A stretch of 64,000 nt of DNA from Symsagittifera roscoffensis (taxonomy: Eukaryota > Xenacoelomorpha > Acoela > Convolutidae), in the NCBI RefSeq assembly GCF_963678635.1, contig NC_087069.1, forward strand, positions 22,108,735 through 22,172,734, given 5' to 3'. The notes under the pieces were generated by a model, which had not been told where the DNA came from, searched no databases, and saw nothing but the letters and a program-made list of their open reading frames with translations. Positions 51,640 through 63,322 of this stretch are shown here, piece by piece (the first letter of the stretch is position 1; each line of letters starts with the position of its first letter). The position numbers and the translations under genes are program-made.

Positions 51640-53168
51640 TTGCTCTTATTTAAAAACAAATATTTTAAAATGAGGCTTGACATCGGCAAGAAGCTAAACA
51701 ACATTTATCTTGCCAGGAAAGAGTTGGAAACAAACTTTTTCGATTACCATGCCAAAATCACGGATTATATGAGTTCGAATGATAGACCAGCTAAAATTGA
51801 AACGTACATCGAAAAATCTAGCAATTGCTTACAAAAAATTATAGAGAAAAATGATGAGCTTAAATCTTTGTCTATGCACATTAACAACGCTGCTGAAACA
51901 ATAAATCAACTTGAGTTTTACCTAGGATCTATCACTGCAAAAAATGACGATGCATCAGGTCTAGCTAAAAATTACTTTCAAATTAAACATCAAGAGGACC
52001 AGGTAGCAACTGCACGAATCCCAACGCCAAGCGAATCCGTCCGTTCCAAGAAACCCCTTTCACAGCGTTCTAAGATTGCATCAATGACTTCGAGTGAGCG
52101 TCGAAGAGAGGCAGCCCTTGCAAAAATTAGACGCGAGGAAGTTGAACGCCAAGCAGAGGCTAAGCTTCGTTTGAAAAAGCAAGAGATCCAGATTCAGTCT
52201 ATGAAGGGTCAACTTGATCTTGATGTGGTTGTAGAGGAAAGCCGTCAAAAGCTAGCCGAAGCAACTATCGAAGAGGCTGAATATCTGGAAGACGTCTCTG
52301 AAATTTGTGAACTTCGTCGTAGCAGATCGAAATTGGCAAGGGCCGTTCAGGAGAACCAAACGGAGGAAGACAGGACAAGAAGTTGGGTGAACACCCAATT
52401 TCTAACTCAGGAGATAGTTCAGCCCGTGGCGCCAGTCCAAATTGTCAATCTGGAACCAGGTTCCGAGTTCTTGTCTTTTTCAAGTATTGAACCGCTTTTC
52501 ACTAGAAATCTGACGATGATAACAACTCTCATCCAAATGCTAATTATTTCGAAACCACGTGTATAAACTCATAGAGTGTTAACGTCCCTCATACGTCAAA
52601 TACAAGTGCCAGCTTGCCAAATCCAAATGTAAACAGTAGGTATGAGCCACAGGAACAGCTACCTTTGACCAACCTATGCAACTACAACCCTTTGATGCAG
52701 AGTAGTTTTCATCATTGTAAAATCCCGACGAGCTCAATGCCCATTGCTCAACAAACCTTTTTCCCAAGTAATTCTGCAAATTTTGTGTACCAACCGCTTT
52801 TTACCAACTAACGTTGGTCCTCTCAACCCTCCAACAGTCACCTTCTCCCCTAACTCATATTATGTCACACAGCCATCGAATGCTCAACCGTTCTCTAGCG
52901 GAGTAACAACTTTTCATGTCGGTGATCCTAATGCTGCTGTAGACGCCGCTATTTATTCGAAATTGCTGATGGCGCCTTATACAAATGAGAAGAAACAATA
53001 TGGCCCATTTACGTCCTCGAGCAGTAAACCAATAACTGAGCAAGATCTAGCTGAAATCTTGACACTGAGCCAGAAAGGTCCCTTGCCTGAGTGGAAATTG
53101 TCTTCTTTCGACGGAAATCCATTGCAGTGGCCTGGTCAGTTCAAAAGTGCAATCGATGCAAAAGTTTT
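51640..53168 (+). pseudogene. gag: BEL Gag, 5' portion, copy 1 (truncated)
   Basis: The first frame (51640-52566) encodes a charged, coiled-coil-rich N-terminal region of about 300 residues (RRREAALAKIRREEVERQAE) typical of BEL Gag. The distal part shifts frame twice and contains the start of the DUF1759 capsid-like domain (GPLPEWKLSSFDGNPLQWPG). It is cut at 53168 by the duplication junction, where LTR sequence resumes. It cannot yield a complete Gag. Confidence 0.75.
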
Positions 53169-53278
53169 AAATTACTAAAATTCGCCGTTTATTGATTCTC
53201 TTGAATTAAACCGATTCTGTTTCCTGTTTTTATTCGAGTTATAAAAAAGGCCAGAATATTTTGATGCCGCGACTCGGG
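53169..53278 (+). repeat. internal 90-bp LTR end plus second primer site
   Basis: Duplicate of 49723-49832: the last 90 bp of the LTR and the tRNA-His primer site (53262-53278), now embedded between two partial gag genes. Confidence 0.9.
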
Positions 53279-54430
53279 AATTGTTATCCGAAAGCAAAAT
53301 ACATCTGTACATTTTTGTGCGACCTCAAATTGAACGAAACTCATGCCAATAGTTAGATTACGCGAAAACTCAAATTGATGCAACCGACCGAAAAATCAAA
53401 AACAGGTCGATTGGCCGAAAGTCAGAAACTGTGAAAAACAACCCAGTTAACAAAATCAAGAACGGTGTCGCTTCCGAGTTTAGCCGAACCGATACGATCG
53501 ACAACTTTTGCCACAACAGCAAACTACTTTTGTCGAAACAACCAGATCTTGTAGCAGTATCATCCCAAAAACTAACACTAGTCAAAACAAAGCCGACAAC
53601 CCAGTGCTATGATTTGTAGTTTTTTTTTGTCATTATTAAGATTTGCTATATTTCAAATTTTGCTGTAAAATTACATACGATGTTGTTATTTGCAAACCGA
53701 TTAAGACCGTGCTAGATACCTAATTCAAGTTCATACCCAGTACCCTAGTACGCCGGGAGAGTCTCGAACCCAAAAAATTTTGTGAAAAAAAATCCGGAAA
53801 ATTTTCCAAAAAAAATTTTCGCAAAAAAGTTTTTTTTTCAAAGATTAGAGCAAAATCGGAAAACACCGTTTTTGTCTCGCCCTTTCAACCGTTTAAACCG
53901 TCAATCGTGTCGAGCAAGTTTTTTGAGTGAATCCCTACCTCGGTTTCCTCCAGTGGTTGGATAAACTTTAAGAATTTGCTCGGCTCGCCCCGTTTTCGGC
54001 CTCATACCGCCGCGACCGTTACTACTACCGTTTCGCCATAACGTCGTTGAGTTTAACCGATAAACCGTACGCGTTAACTTAAATAGTACTGAATAGAAGC
54101 CTTAGCAAAGTCTTACAAACCCTCAGCTAAGGGTTCTTAAAGTTTTTATCGTTCTTTTTTTAAAGTTTTTTTAAATTTATTTCTATGTGAAGACTTTACA
54201 ACAGCATTCTCCTTGAATTTAATGCCATTAAAACAACCGTATCGCTTATCACTCTCAATGGTGTTCACCATTGCTGCAAGTTCTCTCCATCACTCCGTAA
54301 ATACATACCATTAACTCTACAAAAACGCTTCGACGACACTTTTAAAGCAGTTCCAGGTTTAAGCTTTAATTTGAATGCAAATAACCGGCAAAAGAATGTT
54401 CAATATCTTTTAAGCAATTCCCCAAAATGA

Positions 54431-54895
54431 ATGATAGAGAAAAACTTTATAATTTGGCACGTTGTTATAAATAATTCATTCATCAAGCATAGATCAAACA
54501 ACAATAACCAACTTACACCAGAAAGTCTGATTGAAATTTTAAAAGAATATAAAAACAAAATATCAGCCATTATTTACGTACACCGTCAAAATACCCCCAA
54601 TATTTATGGACGTTTGGTTGAAACAGGAATATTAACCATTAATGTGACCAAACGTTTAATCTCAAAAAGAAAAGCCAGCAACAAAGAACTAGTTCGTAAG
54701 CTTAAATTAATTCATCCTCCGGCGTTTTTAGAAATAAAAAATTTGAGACTCATTCGACGTTATTTCCCCAATCTATCCGAACTTATCAATAAAATTAAAA
54801 ATTGTCGACGAAGTTCAAGGAAAAGAAAAGCAGATAAATATAAGATTTCACAAATGACAACAGTCGAAGAATATTTAACATTTGTTAGGCATTAA
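54431..54895 (+). pseudogene. small basic ORF of the BEL element, copy 2
   Basis: A 154-residue near-identical copy of the distal piece at 50987-51460, with a few substitutions and a slightly earlier stop. Its upstream companion frame (corresponding to 50768-50986) is disrupted by a one-base deletion near 54304. Function unknown. Confidence 0.45.
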
Positions 54896-55084
54896 AAATT
54901 TTGATTTTTTTTTTTCATTAGTTAAATTCATCTTTATTTTCAATATCGTAATTTGTTGTCCTTCTGTTCCGTAGGCAACGAGCATTGTAGGGGTCTTGCA
55001 AGGATCCTCTCGTTCGGTATAGGACGCGGCTACTTGAATTGATTTTAGTTTGATTCCGTCAATCGACACTAATTTGTTTTTTTT

Positions 55085-57717
55085 TTGCTCTTATTTAAAA
55101 ACAATTATTTTAAACTGGAGCTTGACTTCGGCAAGAAGCTAAACAACATTTATCTTGCCAGGAAAGAGTTGGAAACAAACTTTTTCGATTACCATGCCAA
55201 AATCACGGATTATATGAGTTCGAATGATAGACCAGCTAAAATTGAAACGTACATCGAAAAATCTAGCAATTGCTTACAAAAAATTATAGAGAAAAATGAT
55301 GAGCTTAAATCTTTGTCTATGCACATTAACAACGCTGCTGAAACAATAAATCAACTTGAGTTTTACCTAGGATCTATCACTGCAAAAAATGACGATGCAT
55401 CAGGTCTAGCTAAAAATTACTTTCAAATTAAACATCAAGAGGACCAGGTAGCAACTGCACGAATCCCAACGCCAAGCGAATCCGTCCGTTCCAAGAAACC
55501 CCTTTCACAGCGTTCTAAGATTGCATCAATGACTTCGAGTGAGCGTCGAAGAGAGGCAGCCCTTGCAAAAATTAGACGCCAGGAAGTTGAACGCCAAGCA
55601 GAGGCTAAGCTTCGTTTGAAAAAGCAAGAGATCCAGATTCAGTCGATGAAGGGTCAACTTGATCTTGATGTGGTTGTAGAGGAAAGCCGTCAAAAGCTAG
55701 CCAAAACAACTATCGAAGAGGCTGAATATCTGGAAGACGCCTCTAAAATTTGTGAACTTCGTCGTAGCAGATCGAAATTGGCAAGGGCCGTTCAGGAGAA
55801 CCAAACGGAGGAAGACAGGACAAGAAGTTGGGTGAACACCCAATTTCTAACTCAGGAGATAGTTCAACCCGTGGCGCCAGTCCAAAGTGTCAATCTGGAA
55901 CCAGGTTCCGAGTTCTTGTCTTTTTCAAGTATTGAACCGCATTTCAGTAGAAATCTGACGATGATAACAACTCTCATCCAAATGCTAATTATTTCGAAAC
56001 CACGTGTATAAACTCATAGAGTGTAAACGTCCCTCATATGTCAAATACAAGTGCCAGCTTGCCAAATCCAAATGTAAACAGTAGGTGTGAGCCACAGGAA
56101 CAGCTACCTTTGACCAACCTATGCAACTACAACCCTTTGATGCAGAGTAGTTTTCATCATTGTAAAATCCCGACGAGCTCAATGCCCATTGCTCAACAAA
56201 CCTTTTTCCCAAGTAATTCTGCAAATTTTGTGTACCAACCGCTTTTTACCAACTAACGTTGGTCCTCTCAACCCTCCAACAGTCACCTTCTCCCCTAACT
56301 CATATTATGTCACACATCCATCGAATGTTCAACCGTTCTCTAGCGGAGTAACAACTTTTCATGTCGGTGATCCTAATGCTGCTGTAGACGCCGCTATTTA
56401 TTCGAAATTGCTGATGGCGCCTTATACAAATGAGAACAAACAAAATGGCCCATTTACGTCCTCGAGCAGTAAACCAATAATTAAGCAAGATCCAGCTGAA
56501 ATCTTGACACTGAGCCAGAAAGGTCCCTTGCCTGAGTGGAAATTGTCTTCTTTCGACGGAAATCCATTGCAGTGGCCTGGTCAGTTCAAAAGTGCAATCG
56601 ATGCAAAAGTTTTAATTGATAATGTCAAACTGACATATCTCAAAACTCTCGTTTCAGGCAAAGCGACGAATGCAATTTCCGAATTCACTTACAGTGGAGT
56701 ATTCTACAAGGACGCTTTGAAAACTCTAGAGAGGAAATTTGGACAACCAAAGACAATTGTGGCAGCTCATCTGGAAAAATTTTGAATTTCCCACCTCTCA
56801 AAATGCACAATTCAGAAATCATAATCAGTTTCGCTTCCTTTATATCCAGTCTTGTCGCTGTTTTAAAATCTTTAGGATATGAAAACGACTTGAAAAGTAC
56901 ATCCGTTTTGAATCAAGTTATTTCAAAGTTGACTCCAAATATGAAAGAGTCGTGGTCTCTTTACTCTGTAAAGAAATGCTGGAGACAGCCAACCGTTTTA
57001 GATTTCAATGATTGGCTCCGCGACAAGGCTGAGGCACATGAACTTATGCGTGTGAGTCAGAATAAGTCACGACCTGAGGAGACTCCAAAGACTGGTTTCC
57101 ATAAACCACCTACAAAAGTTTTTGTCGCTGCTTCAAAAGTTGAAAAACTATTTTATGCTCCGTGCCTTCAGTGCAAGGGTAAACACTCACTCTGGAGTTG
57201 TTCTGTGTTTAAGGAAAAGACCCCAACTCCACGAGCTCAATTCTCCGCACAAAATAGGTTGTGTTTTGCTTGCTTTCAACCTGACCACATGTTCCGAAAA
57301 TACCCTACAGCCCGCAAATGCACTAAGCCTGGTTGTGAAAGCACCCATAATACCTTGTTGCATGGCGCTGAGAAAGTTTTCAGCGTAAGGTCTGCAAACA
57401 AAGAGTTCAACAATAGCAATAACGCAAGCCATTCGAATTCAAACAGTACCGCCCGACCGAACCGGAATAAGCAGCAAACTTCGTCATCGAACGTAGCCGG
57501 TTCGCCGTCTTACAAGAAACTAACGGGACTTCTTCCTGGGCTTCAATTCGAAATAAGTTCACACACAGACGTGACCACTGCTCTTGTAATGTGCGATTCC
57601 TGTTGTACCCACTCATGGGTCTCGGCGGGCCTAGCACAGCGTTTAAATTTAACTGGCCAAAAGCTAGATATTCTGGTAAACGGCTTCAATTCGACGGAAT
57701 CCGTTCCCACGCAATAA
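55085..57717 (+). pseudogene. gag-pro: BEL Gag and protease region, copy 2
   Basis: Continuation of the element proper. A coiled-coil region lies at 55085-56011. A frame-shifted linker follows (56038-56256), then the DUF1759 capsid-like domain (56189-56785) with FDGNPLQWPGQFKSAI and KTLERKFGQPKTIVAAHLEK. After another frame change in an A/T run at about 56775, the domain is completed (56782 on). Two Cys/His knuckle-like motifs follow: CLQCKGKHSLWSC and CFACFQPDHMF..., with KCTKPGCESTHN. Next is a DUF1758-type aspartic protease start with VMCDSCCTHSWVS, in which the usual DSG/DTG is DSC. The frame stops at TAA 57715-57717 and resumes in the same frame. At least three frameshifts and one stop make it a pseudogene. 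Confidence 0.82.
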
Positions 57718-59985
57718 GTTGAAGTTAATGTTTTTGCCAAATTCGACCACCATGAATACTCGTTTAGGGTTACGCCGTTTGTAAAAGACAGTTTGAGCGT
57801 TGTTTCAAAAACCCTTGACGTTCCCATTCTCCAAGACAGGTTTCCACTTCTGCAGCCAATTAAACCTATTGTCTACAACTATTCCGACGTCGAGGTGATA
57901 TTAGGGCAGGATGTCTTTCATGTGATCAAGCCTCTCGAATACTTCCAAAGACGAAATCAAAATATTCCTGTCGCTGTCCGTATGCCCATGGGCTGGGTTC
58001 TCAGTGGCACACTCCCATCACCAATTGGTGTTCGAGCCACCATTTTCAAGTGCAATGTTGAAGACGTAGCACTTGCTGACCAAGTGAAGAAATGGTCCGA
58101 GCTAGAATCGTATGGCACGTTTAAACAAGCTGATCCCCGTTCCTCAGCTGATAAACGTGCTCAAAAAATTCTTGACTCTACCACGATTCATGATGGCAGC
58201 CGTTATGTTGTCGGAAAGCTCTGGGCTGATGACAACAGTTATCTTCCCGATAGATTTTACGCTTCATTGGTCCAGTTTAAGTCTCTTGAAAAGCGTCTAG
58301 AGAAAGATTTAAACCTGAAAACTCAATACGCATCAGATATCCTAATTGATCTCGAGAAGGGTTACGTAGTCCCGGTTAGCCCTCACGACTCAAAAAACCG
58401 ATCAGACCGAGAATGGTACGTACCGCACCACTCAGTTTTAAATCCAAACAAACCCGGCAAAGTTCGGTGCGTTTTAAACGGTGCTACTAAGTTTCACGGC
58501 AAATCACTGAATAACTCCCTTCTCGTCGGCCCCGATCTGGTTCAGAATCTTTTATTCGTTTTAATGCGCTTCCGAGAGCACAAATACGCAATTTCCGCAG
58601 ATATCGAAGGCATGTTTATGCAGGTCGGCTTAGTAGAAAGCGATCAACATTCCTTGCGTTTTTTGTGGCGGGAGGACCCCACATCAGATGTGAGTGCATT
58701 TCAATATACAAGGCATATATTTGGAGCGAAAGATTCTCCGACATGTGCTAACTTTGCTCTACGCCGAACAGCCGTCGATAACCAAGATCGTTACCCCGAT
58801 GCCGCTTACGCCGAGCTAAACAATTTTTACATGGATGACTACCTTGGGTCTGTGAAAAACCCAGAAACTGCTTTAATGTTAAGTCGCGGTATAGTTGAGC
58901 TGCTTAAGTTGTGTGGGTTTAATCTTACAAAAATTATTTGCAACGCTTCCAATTTGTCTTCGAAACTAAATCCCCCTAAGACCAGCGCTAACAACAGTAA
59001 GGAAATTATTACCGGTGCGATTAATTCGGAAACTGCATCGCATGTTCTCGGTCTCAAGTGGGATCACGTCACCGATATGTTGGTTGTGAGCAGAGGAGTC
59101 AACCGCGAACTCAAAAAAGCTGTTACGCAGCGATCGGTTCTTAGTTTTGTGTCCTTCGTGTTCGACCTCATAGGTCTTGTCGCCCCGTATACCGTACGCG
59201 CACGTTTGCTACTGAAAGATATCTGGAGATTGAGTGGCCAACAGTGGGACGACCCACTGCCAAATGAGTTGTGCCGCAGATTCACTGAATGGCACTCTGG
59301 CTTGCCAGTTTTAGGGCAGCTCAAAATACCTTGTTGCTATTTTGACTTCCCAGTAGATGAGGTTGAGCTGCACATGTTCGGTGATAGCTCACTGGACGTT
59401 TTCTGTTCTGTAGCATTCCTTCGAGCTCAGAAAAACGCCGATCCCAAATGTCAACTAGCGTTTGTTTTCGGTAAAGCACGAGTAGCCCCGATGAAGATGC
59501 TTTCAATTCCGAAGTTGGAACTTCAGGCTGCGCTTCTTGCTATTCGCCTGAAGGATGATTTCGAGAAAGCTCTGACACTGAGTATTTCCAAAGTGTTCAT
59601 GTGGACTGACAGCACAACAGTCCTTCAGTGGTTGAACTCGACAAGCAAACAGCCCGTGTTTGTAGCCAATCGAGTAGCCGAGATTCTGGAGTCAACATCA
59701 ATTGACCAATGGTTCCATGTTTTGAGTGGAGACAACCCCGCTGATACCGGAACTAGAGGTATTATTGCTGACTCCCTCAAGCAAAGCAGTTGGGTAACTT
59801 CCTTTTTGAAAACTTCTGATTGGCCTTTCAATCCAAATAGGGAAGTTACTGACAAAATTCGCCTGGATGGTCAGGTCTACGATCTAAATGAGGGTTTAGA
59901 GGTCTCTTCCAATTTTCCGTGCACTGCAGTTTCGACTGACTTTGCCTTCCCTTGGGAAGAGTATAGCTCGTTCTCCAAGATATAG
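57718..59985 (+). pseudogene. pol: BEL protease tail, reverse transcriptase and RNase H
   Basis: The same frame as the preceding protease start; it is open from the stop at 57717 to TAG 59983-59985 (first start-like codon at 57793). In order it has the end of the protease domain with LGQDVF and MGWVLSG, then a Cys-free connector. RT follows with AISADIEGMFMQV (about 270 codons in), HIFGAKDSPTCANF and FYMDDYLGS (catalytic YMDD at 58828). The RNase H-like part has FGDSSLDVF, SIPKLELQAALLA and MWTDSTTVLQW, the classic BEL/Pao set. No frameshift occurs within this stretch, so the enzyme core is well preserved. Only stops separate it from its neighbours. Confidence 0.88.
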
Positions 59986-60000
59986 CGACTGGTCGCATAT

Positions 60001-61343
60001 ATGTTGAGACTCTCACCTAAGCATAGACATTTCAGATCAACAGATAAGGCCATAATTGATCCAGCAGAACTTGTCATTTCAGAGGAAAAACTTTTGCAAC
60101 TTTCGCAGTTAGAGTCACTCCCAGCTGAAAGAAAACAATTAGCAGCTGGAAAATATGTGAAAACATCGAGCCGTATATCATCGTGTTTGCCTTTTATCGG
60201 GCCGAACGGTTTAATTAGACCTACCGGCCGTATCCAACGCCTCCCCCCAACCGCATTCGAAACTCGCCATCCAATAATTTTGGATAGCCGCCATCGCCTA
60301 ATCCGATTGTTTCTCCGTTTTTATCACATTAAGCACGAACATCAGTCAGTCGACTACCTACGTTCCATCATTCATCAGCAAATTTATGTACTACGCTTAA
60401 GATCTGCACTAAGAGCTATTGAAACACATTGCGTGTGCTGTAGAAAGCGAAAAGCAAAAACCGTTACTCCAATGATGCCTGATCTCCCCGCGGAGCGTCT
60501 AGGTTACCGCCAGCCACCGTTCTCGAACTGCGGCGTCGATTATTTTGGACAATTTCATGTAACCATTCGTCGATCTTCCGAGAAACGCTGGGGTTTTCTA
60601 TTTACTTGCTTAACGACTCGCGGAATTAACATTGAGTTGGTTCCATCCATGGACACATGTTCATGTGTGATGGCTATCGAGCGCTTTATTTCTAGGCGAG
60701 GAACACCCTCAAAAATTTGGTCGGACAACGGAACAAACTTTGAAGGAGCCGAAAAAGAGCTTCTTCTGTGCATCAAAAATTGGAATGCAGAAGCTCCACT
60801 GTCGCTCGTACACAAAGGCATTAAGTGGAAGTATAATCCGCCAAGTGCACCACATCAAGGTGGAGCATGGGAGCGAATGGTGCGCAGTTGTAAGCGTGTG
60901 TTTTGTGCAATCTTAGGGTCAAGAAAGTTGAATGACTAGATTTTGAACTCAACCATGTGCCTAGTTGAAGGTTCACTAAACGCCCGTCCACTCACTCCCG
61001 TTTCTGACGACCCAGATAGTCTTGAGGCTTTGACGCCGAATCTTTTCCTCTTAGGTCAGCACAGTCTACTGTTTCCGTCTCTAAGGTCGAGTGAAAACTA
61101 TTCTCATTCAAAACGCTATGCCCGTGCGCAGTCGTACGCAAACGCAATTGGGCAGCGATGGTTAAGTGAGTACGTCCCTACCTTCAATAAAAGAGTTAAG
61201 TAGCATGCTCCTCCCGAATACTCATTGAAAACGGGAGATATGGTGTGGTTAGTTGAATCCACTAGCCCTAGGGGCAACTACCCACTAGCACGCATAATGT
61301 CGCTAACTACGGCAAAGACAACACCGCCCGCTCCGCAAACCTA
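60001..61343 (+). pseudogene. int: BEL integrase and C-terminal domain
   Basis: The same frame as the RT, after a single TAG. An HHCC-type zinc finger (HIKHEHQSVDYL ... THCVCC) precedes the catalytic core with Asp in GVDYFGQF, Asp in SDNGTNF and Glu in GGAWERM. TAG at 60937-60939 interrupts just after SRKLND. The frame continues at 60943-61203 with SLNARPLTPVSDDP, stops again (TAG 61201), and then shows a DUF5641-like end (GDMVWLV, SPRGNYPLARI). All three catalytic residues are present, but two stops prevent a full-length enzyme. Confidence 0.87.
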
Positions 61344-61405
61344 AGGACCGTTTCCGGAAACTACACTCGGCCGCTCGTTAAGTTCGTTCCGGTTCTCGCT
61401 CCTTC

Positions 61406-61417
61406 GGGGGTGGAGGA
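61406..61417 (+). promoter_or_regulatory. polypurine tract of the BEL element
   Basis: gggggtggagga lies immediately before the TG of the 3' LTR, the expected place for plus-strand priming. Confidence 0.85.
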
Positions 61418-61487
61418 TGTTAATGCTACAAAGCATTAAAAGTGAAAGTATGAAAGTATAGTATAAAGCCGGTATAAATGCTTTGAC

Positions 61488-61669
61488 CGGCGTCGATTAT
61501 TTTGGACAATTTCATGTAACCATTCGTCGATCTTCCGAGAAACGCTGGGGTTTTCTATTTACTTGCTTAACGACTCGCGGAATTAACATTGAGTTGGTTC
61601 CATCCATGGACACATGTTCATGTGTGATGGCTATCGAGCGCTTTATTTCTAGGCGAGGAACACCCTCAA
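61488..61669 (+). repeat. 182-bp integrase fragment captured in the 3' LTR
   Basis: Identical, as far as I can read, to 60531-60712 of the element's own integrase (offset 957), including the GVDYFGQF codons. The 82-codon open frame at 61483-61731 is just this fragment plus LTR sequence and is not a gene. Confidence 0.95.
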
Positions 61670-61673
61670 TAAT

Positions 61674-61820
61674 TAGTGCGTTCCGGGGAGTTCGGCGTGG
61701 GTTCGATTCTCACCGAAGTCGTTTCATTTGAGATTCCTATTTGAGACATAGTGCGTTCCGGGGAGTTCGGCGTGGGTTCGATTCTCACCTAAGTCGTTTC
61801 ATTTGAGATTCCTATTTGAG
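61674..61820 (+). repeat. 75-bp tandem duplication with tRNA B-box-like core
   Basis: Two units (from 61674 and 61749) of tagtgcgttccggggagttc, ggcgtgggttcgattctcacc, aagtcgtttcatttgag. The core gtggg-ttcgatt-ctcac forms a T-arm-like 5-bp stem with a 7-nt loop and matches the pol III B box. The 5' LTR has one copy, with the T-arm disrupted. Confidence 0.85.
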
Positions 61821-62478
61821 CCGAAACTGACAGAACATAAAATGCTAATATTTTTATCGGTTAAAAATTGGTTTGCAATTGAGTTTCTGTTAATTGAACT
61901 GCGTGAACTAAGTATGAACTCATTGTGAAAAAACACACAAATCACACAAATCAGGGCATGAACAAGCCCACTTTTTAACTTGATACGTGTAATGTTGTTG
62001 CTAATTCCGTGCAAAACAAATTACTAAAATTCGCCGTTAATTGATTTTCTTGAATTAAACCGATTCTGTTTCCTGTTTTATTCGACTTATAAAAAAGGCC
62101 AGAATAATTGATGTCTTTCAAGTTCGACGACAGACCGGTAAAAAGAACTAACAAATCTAGCTATCTGTTTAAAATTCAATATATAAAAGACTATTTGGAA
62201 AGATTTTTCATGTTAGAAACTGCATCAAAACAGGTCCGCGCCAATAGGTAACAATTTCTTAAAGCAATATTTTTCCTTACCCCGCAACACCCACCTGCAA
62301 AATTTTTCAAATGAAAAATTTGTTCACATTATTCGATTGTTATGAAAATTGGCATACGAACTAACAAGGCCATAGCAAACATATTTGGCCATCAAAATTA
62401 ACATTGTAAAACCACTCGTTACACGATAAAATTGATGCTCGAGTTGGGTGGGGGGGGGGGCAAAAAGAGGCCAATTTT

Positions 62479-62654
62479 TCTATGCAAATCACAGTGTGAA
62501 AAGTTTTTGAACAGTTTTTTTAGTATTTTTTTGACGGTAGTGGGATGCTAAAAAGATTGGTATAAATATATACCGATCTTTTCCAGCATCCCTCTAGCCT
62601 CAAAAATTAACAAAAAAACTGGTTAAAAATTTTTCACAATGTGATTTGCATAGA
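62479..62654. repeat. long imperfect foldback (two arms of about 84 bp)
   Basis: The left arm from tctatgcaaatcaca and the right arm ending tgtgatttgcataga pair over about 84 bp, with roughly four in five bases matching. The centre is aagattggtataaatatataccgatctt. This resembles a foldback-type MITE. Confidence 0.85.
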
Positions 62655-62706
62655 TAAATTACCGTAAAATCTTTTTACTTGTTGACGCGCACATGTTATG
62701 ATGCAG

Positions 62707-62752
62707 TTTTTTATAGATTGTTTTTTATAGATAGTTTTTTATAGATTGAATT
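62707..62752. repeat. 14-16-bp tandem repeat
   Basis: Three copies of ttttttatagat(t/a)g with small length differences. Confidence 0.8.
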
Positions 62753-63249
62753 TTAGAAAAAAAAATTATATGTGCCGGGTCCGGGTCCCCTGGCTATGAA
62801 TTAAGATAGGGAAATGGTTTCCTAAAGTACTAAGATAGGTTATGGGTTTCCCAACGTATGAAGATATCAATTTTCAGATGGTAAGTTTCAGAAAGATTTT
62901 GGCTCTGGATTTATCCATGTTTTAAGATAGTGTATAAATTTGCCTATTCATTAGGACTAGTAAAACAATTTTGTAAAAAGATAGGTTCGCAGTTTAATAG
63001 GATATATCATACCAAATTTCAGATGTAAGTTTTAAAATATATTTGGCGGCCGGTTTTCTAGCGCTCAATTTTGCCGATACAGCAATGTTTAAGATTCCAA
63101 GCTGTAATGTTGAAAACCCTATGTATTGAATTAAGAAAAAGATTTCTCTCTCACGTCCTATAATAGTTTTTGTCTCAAGTTTTTGGTAAAAATCTCATTT
63201 TTTTTGAAAAACTATCAGACATCATCTAATCGTAAGGAGGCAATTTTAA

Positions 63250-63322
63250 ACAACAAGAAAACAGCAAGAAAACTCTACAGCAAGAAAACTTTCTTGCTGT
63301 TTAGTAAACAGCAAGAAAACTC
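63250..63322. repeat. cagcaagaaaac repeat cluster with an inverted copy
   Basis: The word a(c)agcaagaaaact occurs four times (about 63250, 63261, 63277, 63308) and once inverted (ttcttgctgtt at about 63291-63301). The inverted copy gives a small hairpin with its neighbours. Confidence 0.8.

Larger units (their letters stand above)
49723..56614 (+). repeat. 3.45-kb internal tandem duplication in the BEL element
   Basis: Copy 1 (49723-53168) and copy 2 (53169 to about 56614) are in direct tandem, offset 3444-3446 bp, and almost identical. The unit covers the last 90 bp of the LTR, the primer site, the leader, the small ORF and most of gag. The junction falls in the DUF1759-type part of gag and at an AT-rich point in the LTR sharing only a few A/T bases. 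Gag frameshifts are shared by the copies, so gag was broken before the duplication. Confidence 0.93.
49124..62106 (+). mobile_element. BEL/Pao LTR retrotransposon, defective (13.0 kb)
   Basis: TG-starting LTRs (49124-49812, 61418-62106), a 5-bp target duplication, a tRNA-His primer site and a polypurine tract delimit it. Internal order: small basic ORF, BEL-type Gag, DUF1758-like protease, RT with YMDD, RNase H and BEL-type integrase with its C-terminal domain. Gag has several frameshifts, and the pol frame has in-frame stops at 57715, 59983, 60937 and 61201. A 3.45-kb internal tandem duplication enlarges it from an expected roughly 9.5 kb. It is inactive by itself. Confidence 0.92.
61418..62106 (+). 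repeat. 3' LTR of the BEL element (mosaic)
   Basis: Begins TGTTAATGCTAC and ends ccagaata followed by attga. It matches the 5' LTR for the first 65 bases and again from about 61674. Between these, a 182-bp piece of integrase replaces the original sequence, and the tRNA-like segment that follows is present twice. It lacks the MITE of the 5' copy. By coincidence it has the same total length (689 bp). Confidence 0.9.

Noticed and set aside
56770-56790. Programmed frameshift in BEL gag
   Set aside because: The frame change falls in an A/T run inside the DUF1759-type domain, where no functional shift is expected; other frameshifts and stops occur nearby. Simple indel decay explains it.
57715-61203. 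Stop-codon reassignment or readthrough in BEL pol
   Set aside because: In-frame TAA and TAG codons are few and scattered, gag is frameshifted, and the neighbouring intact Gypsy ORFs use the standard code. Nonsense mutations are sufficient.
61483-61731. 82-codon ORF as a separate integrase-like gene
   Set aside because: It is the captured 182-bp integrase fragment plus LTR sequence.
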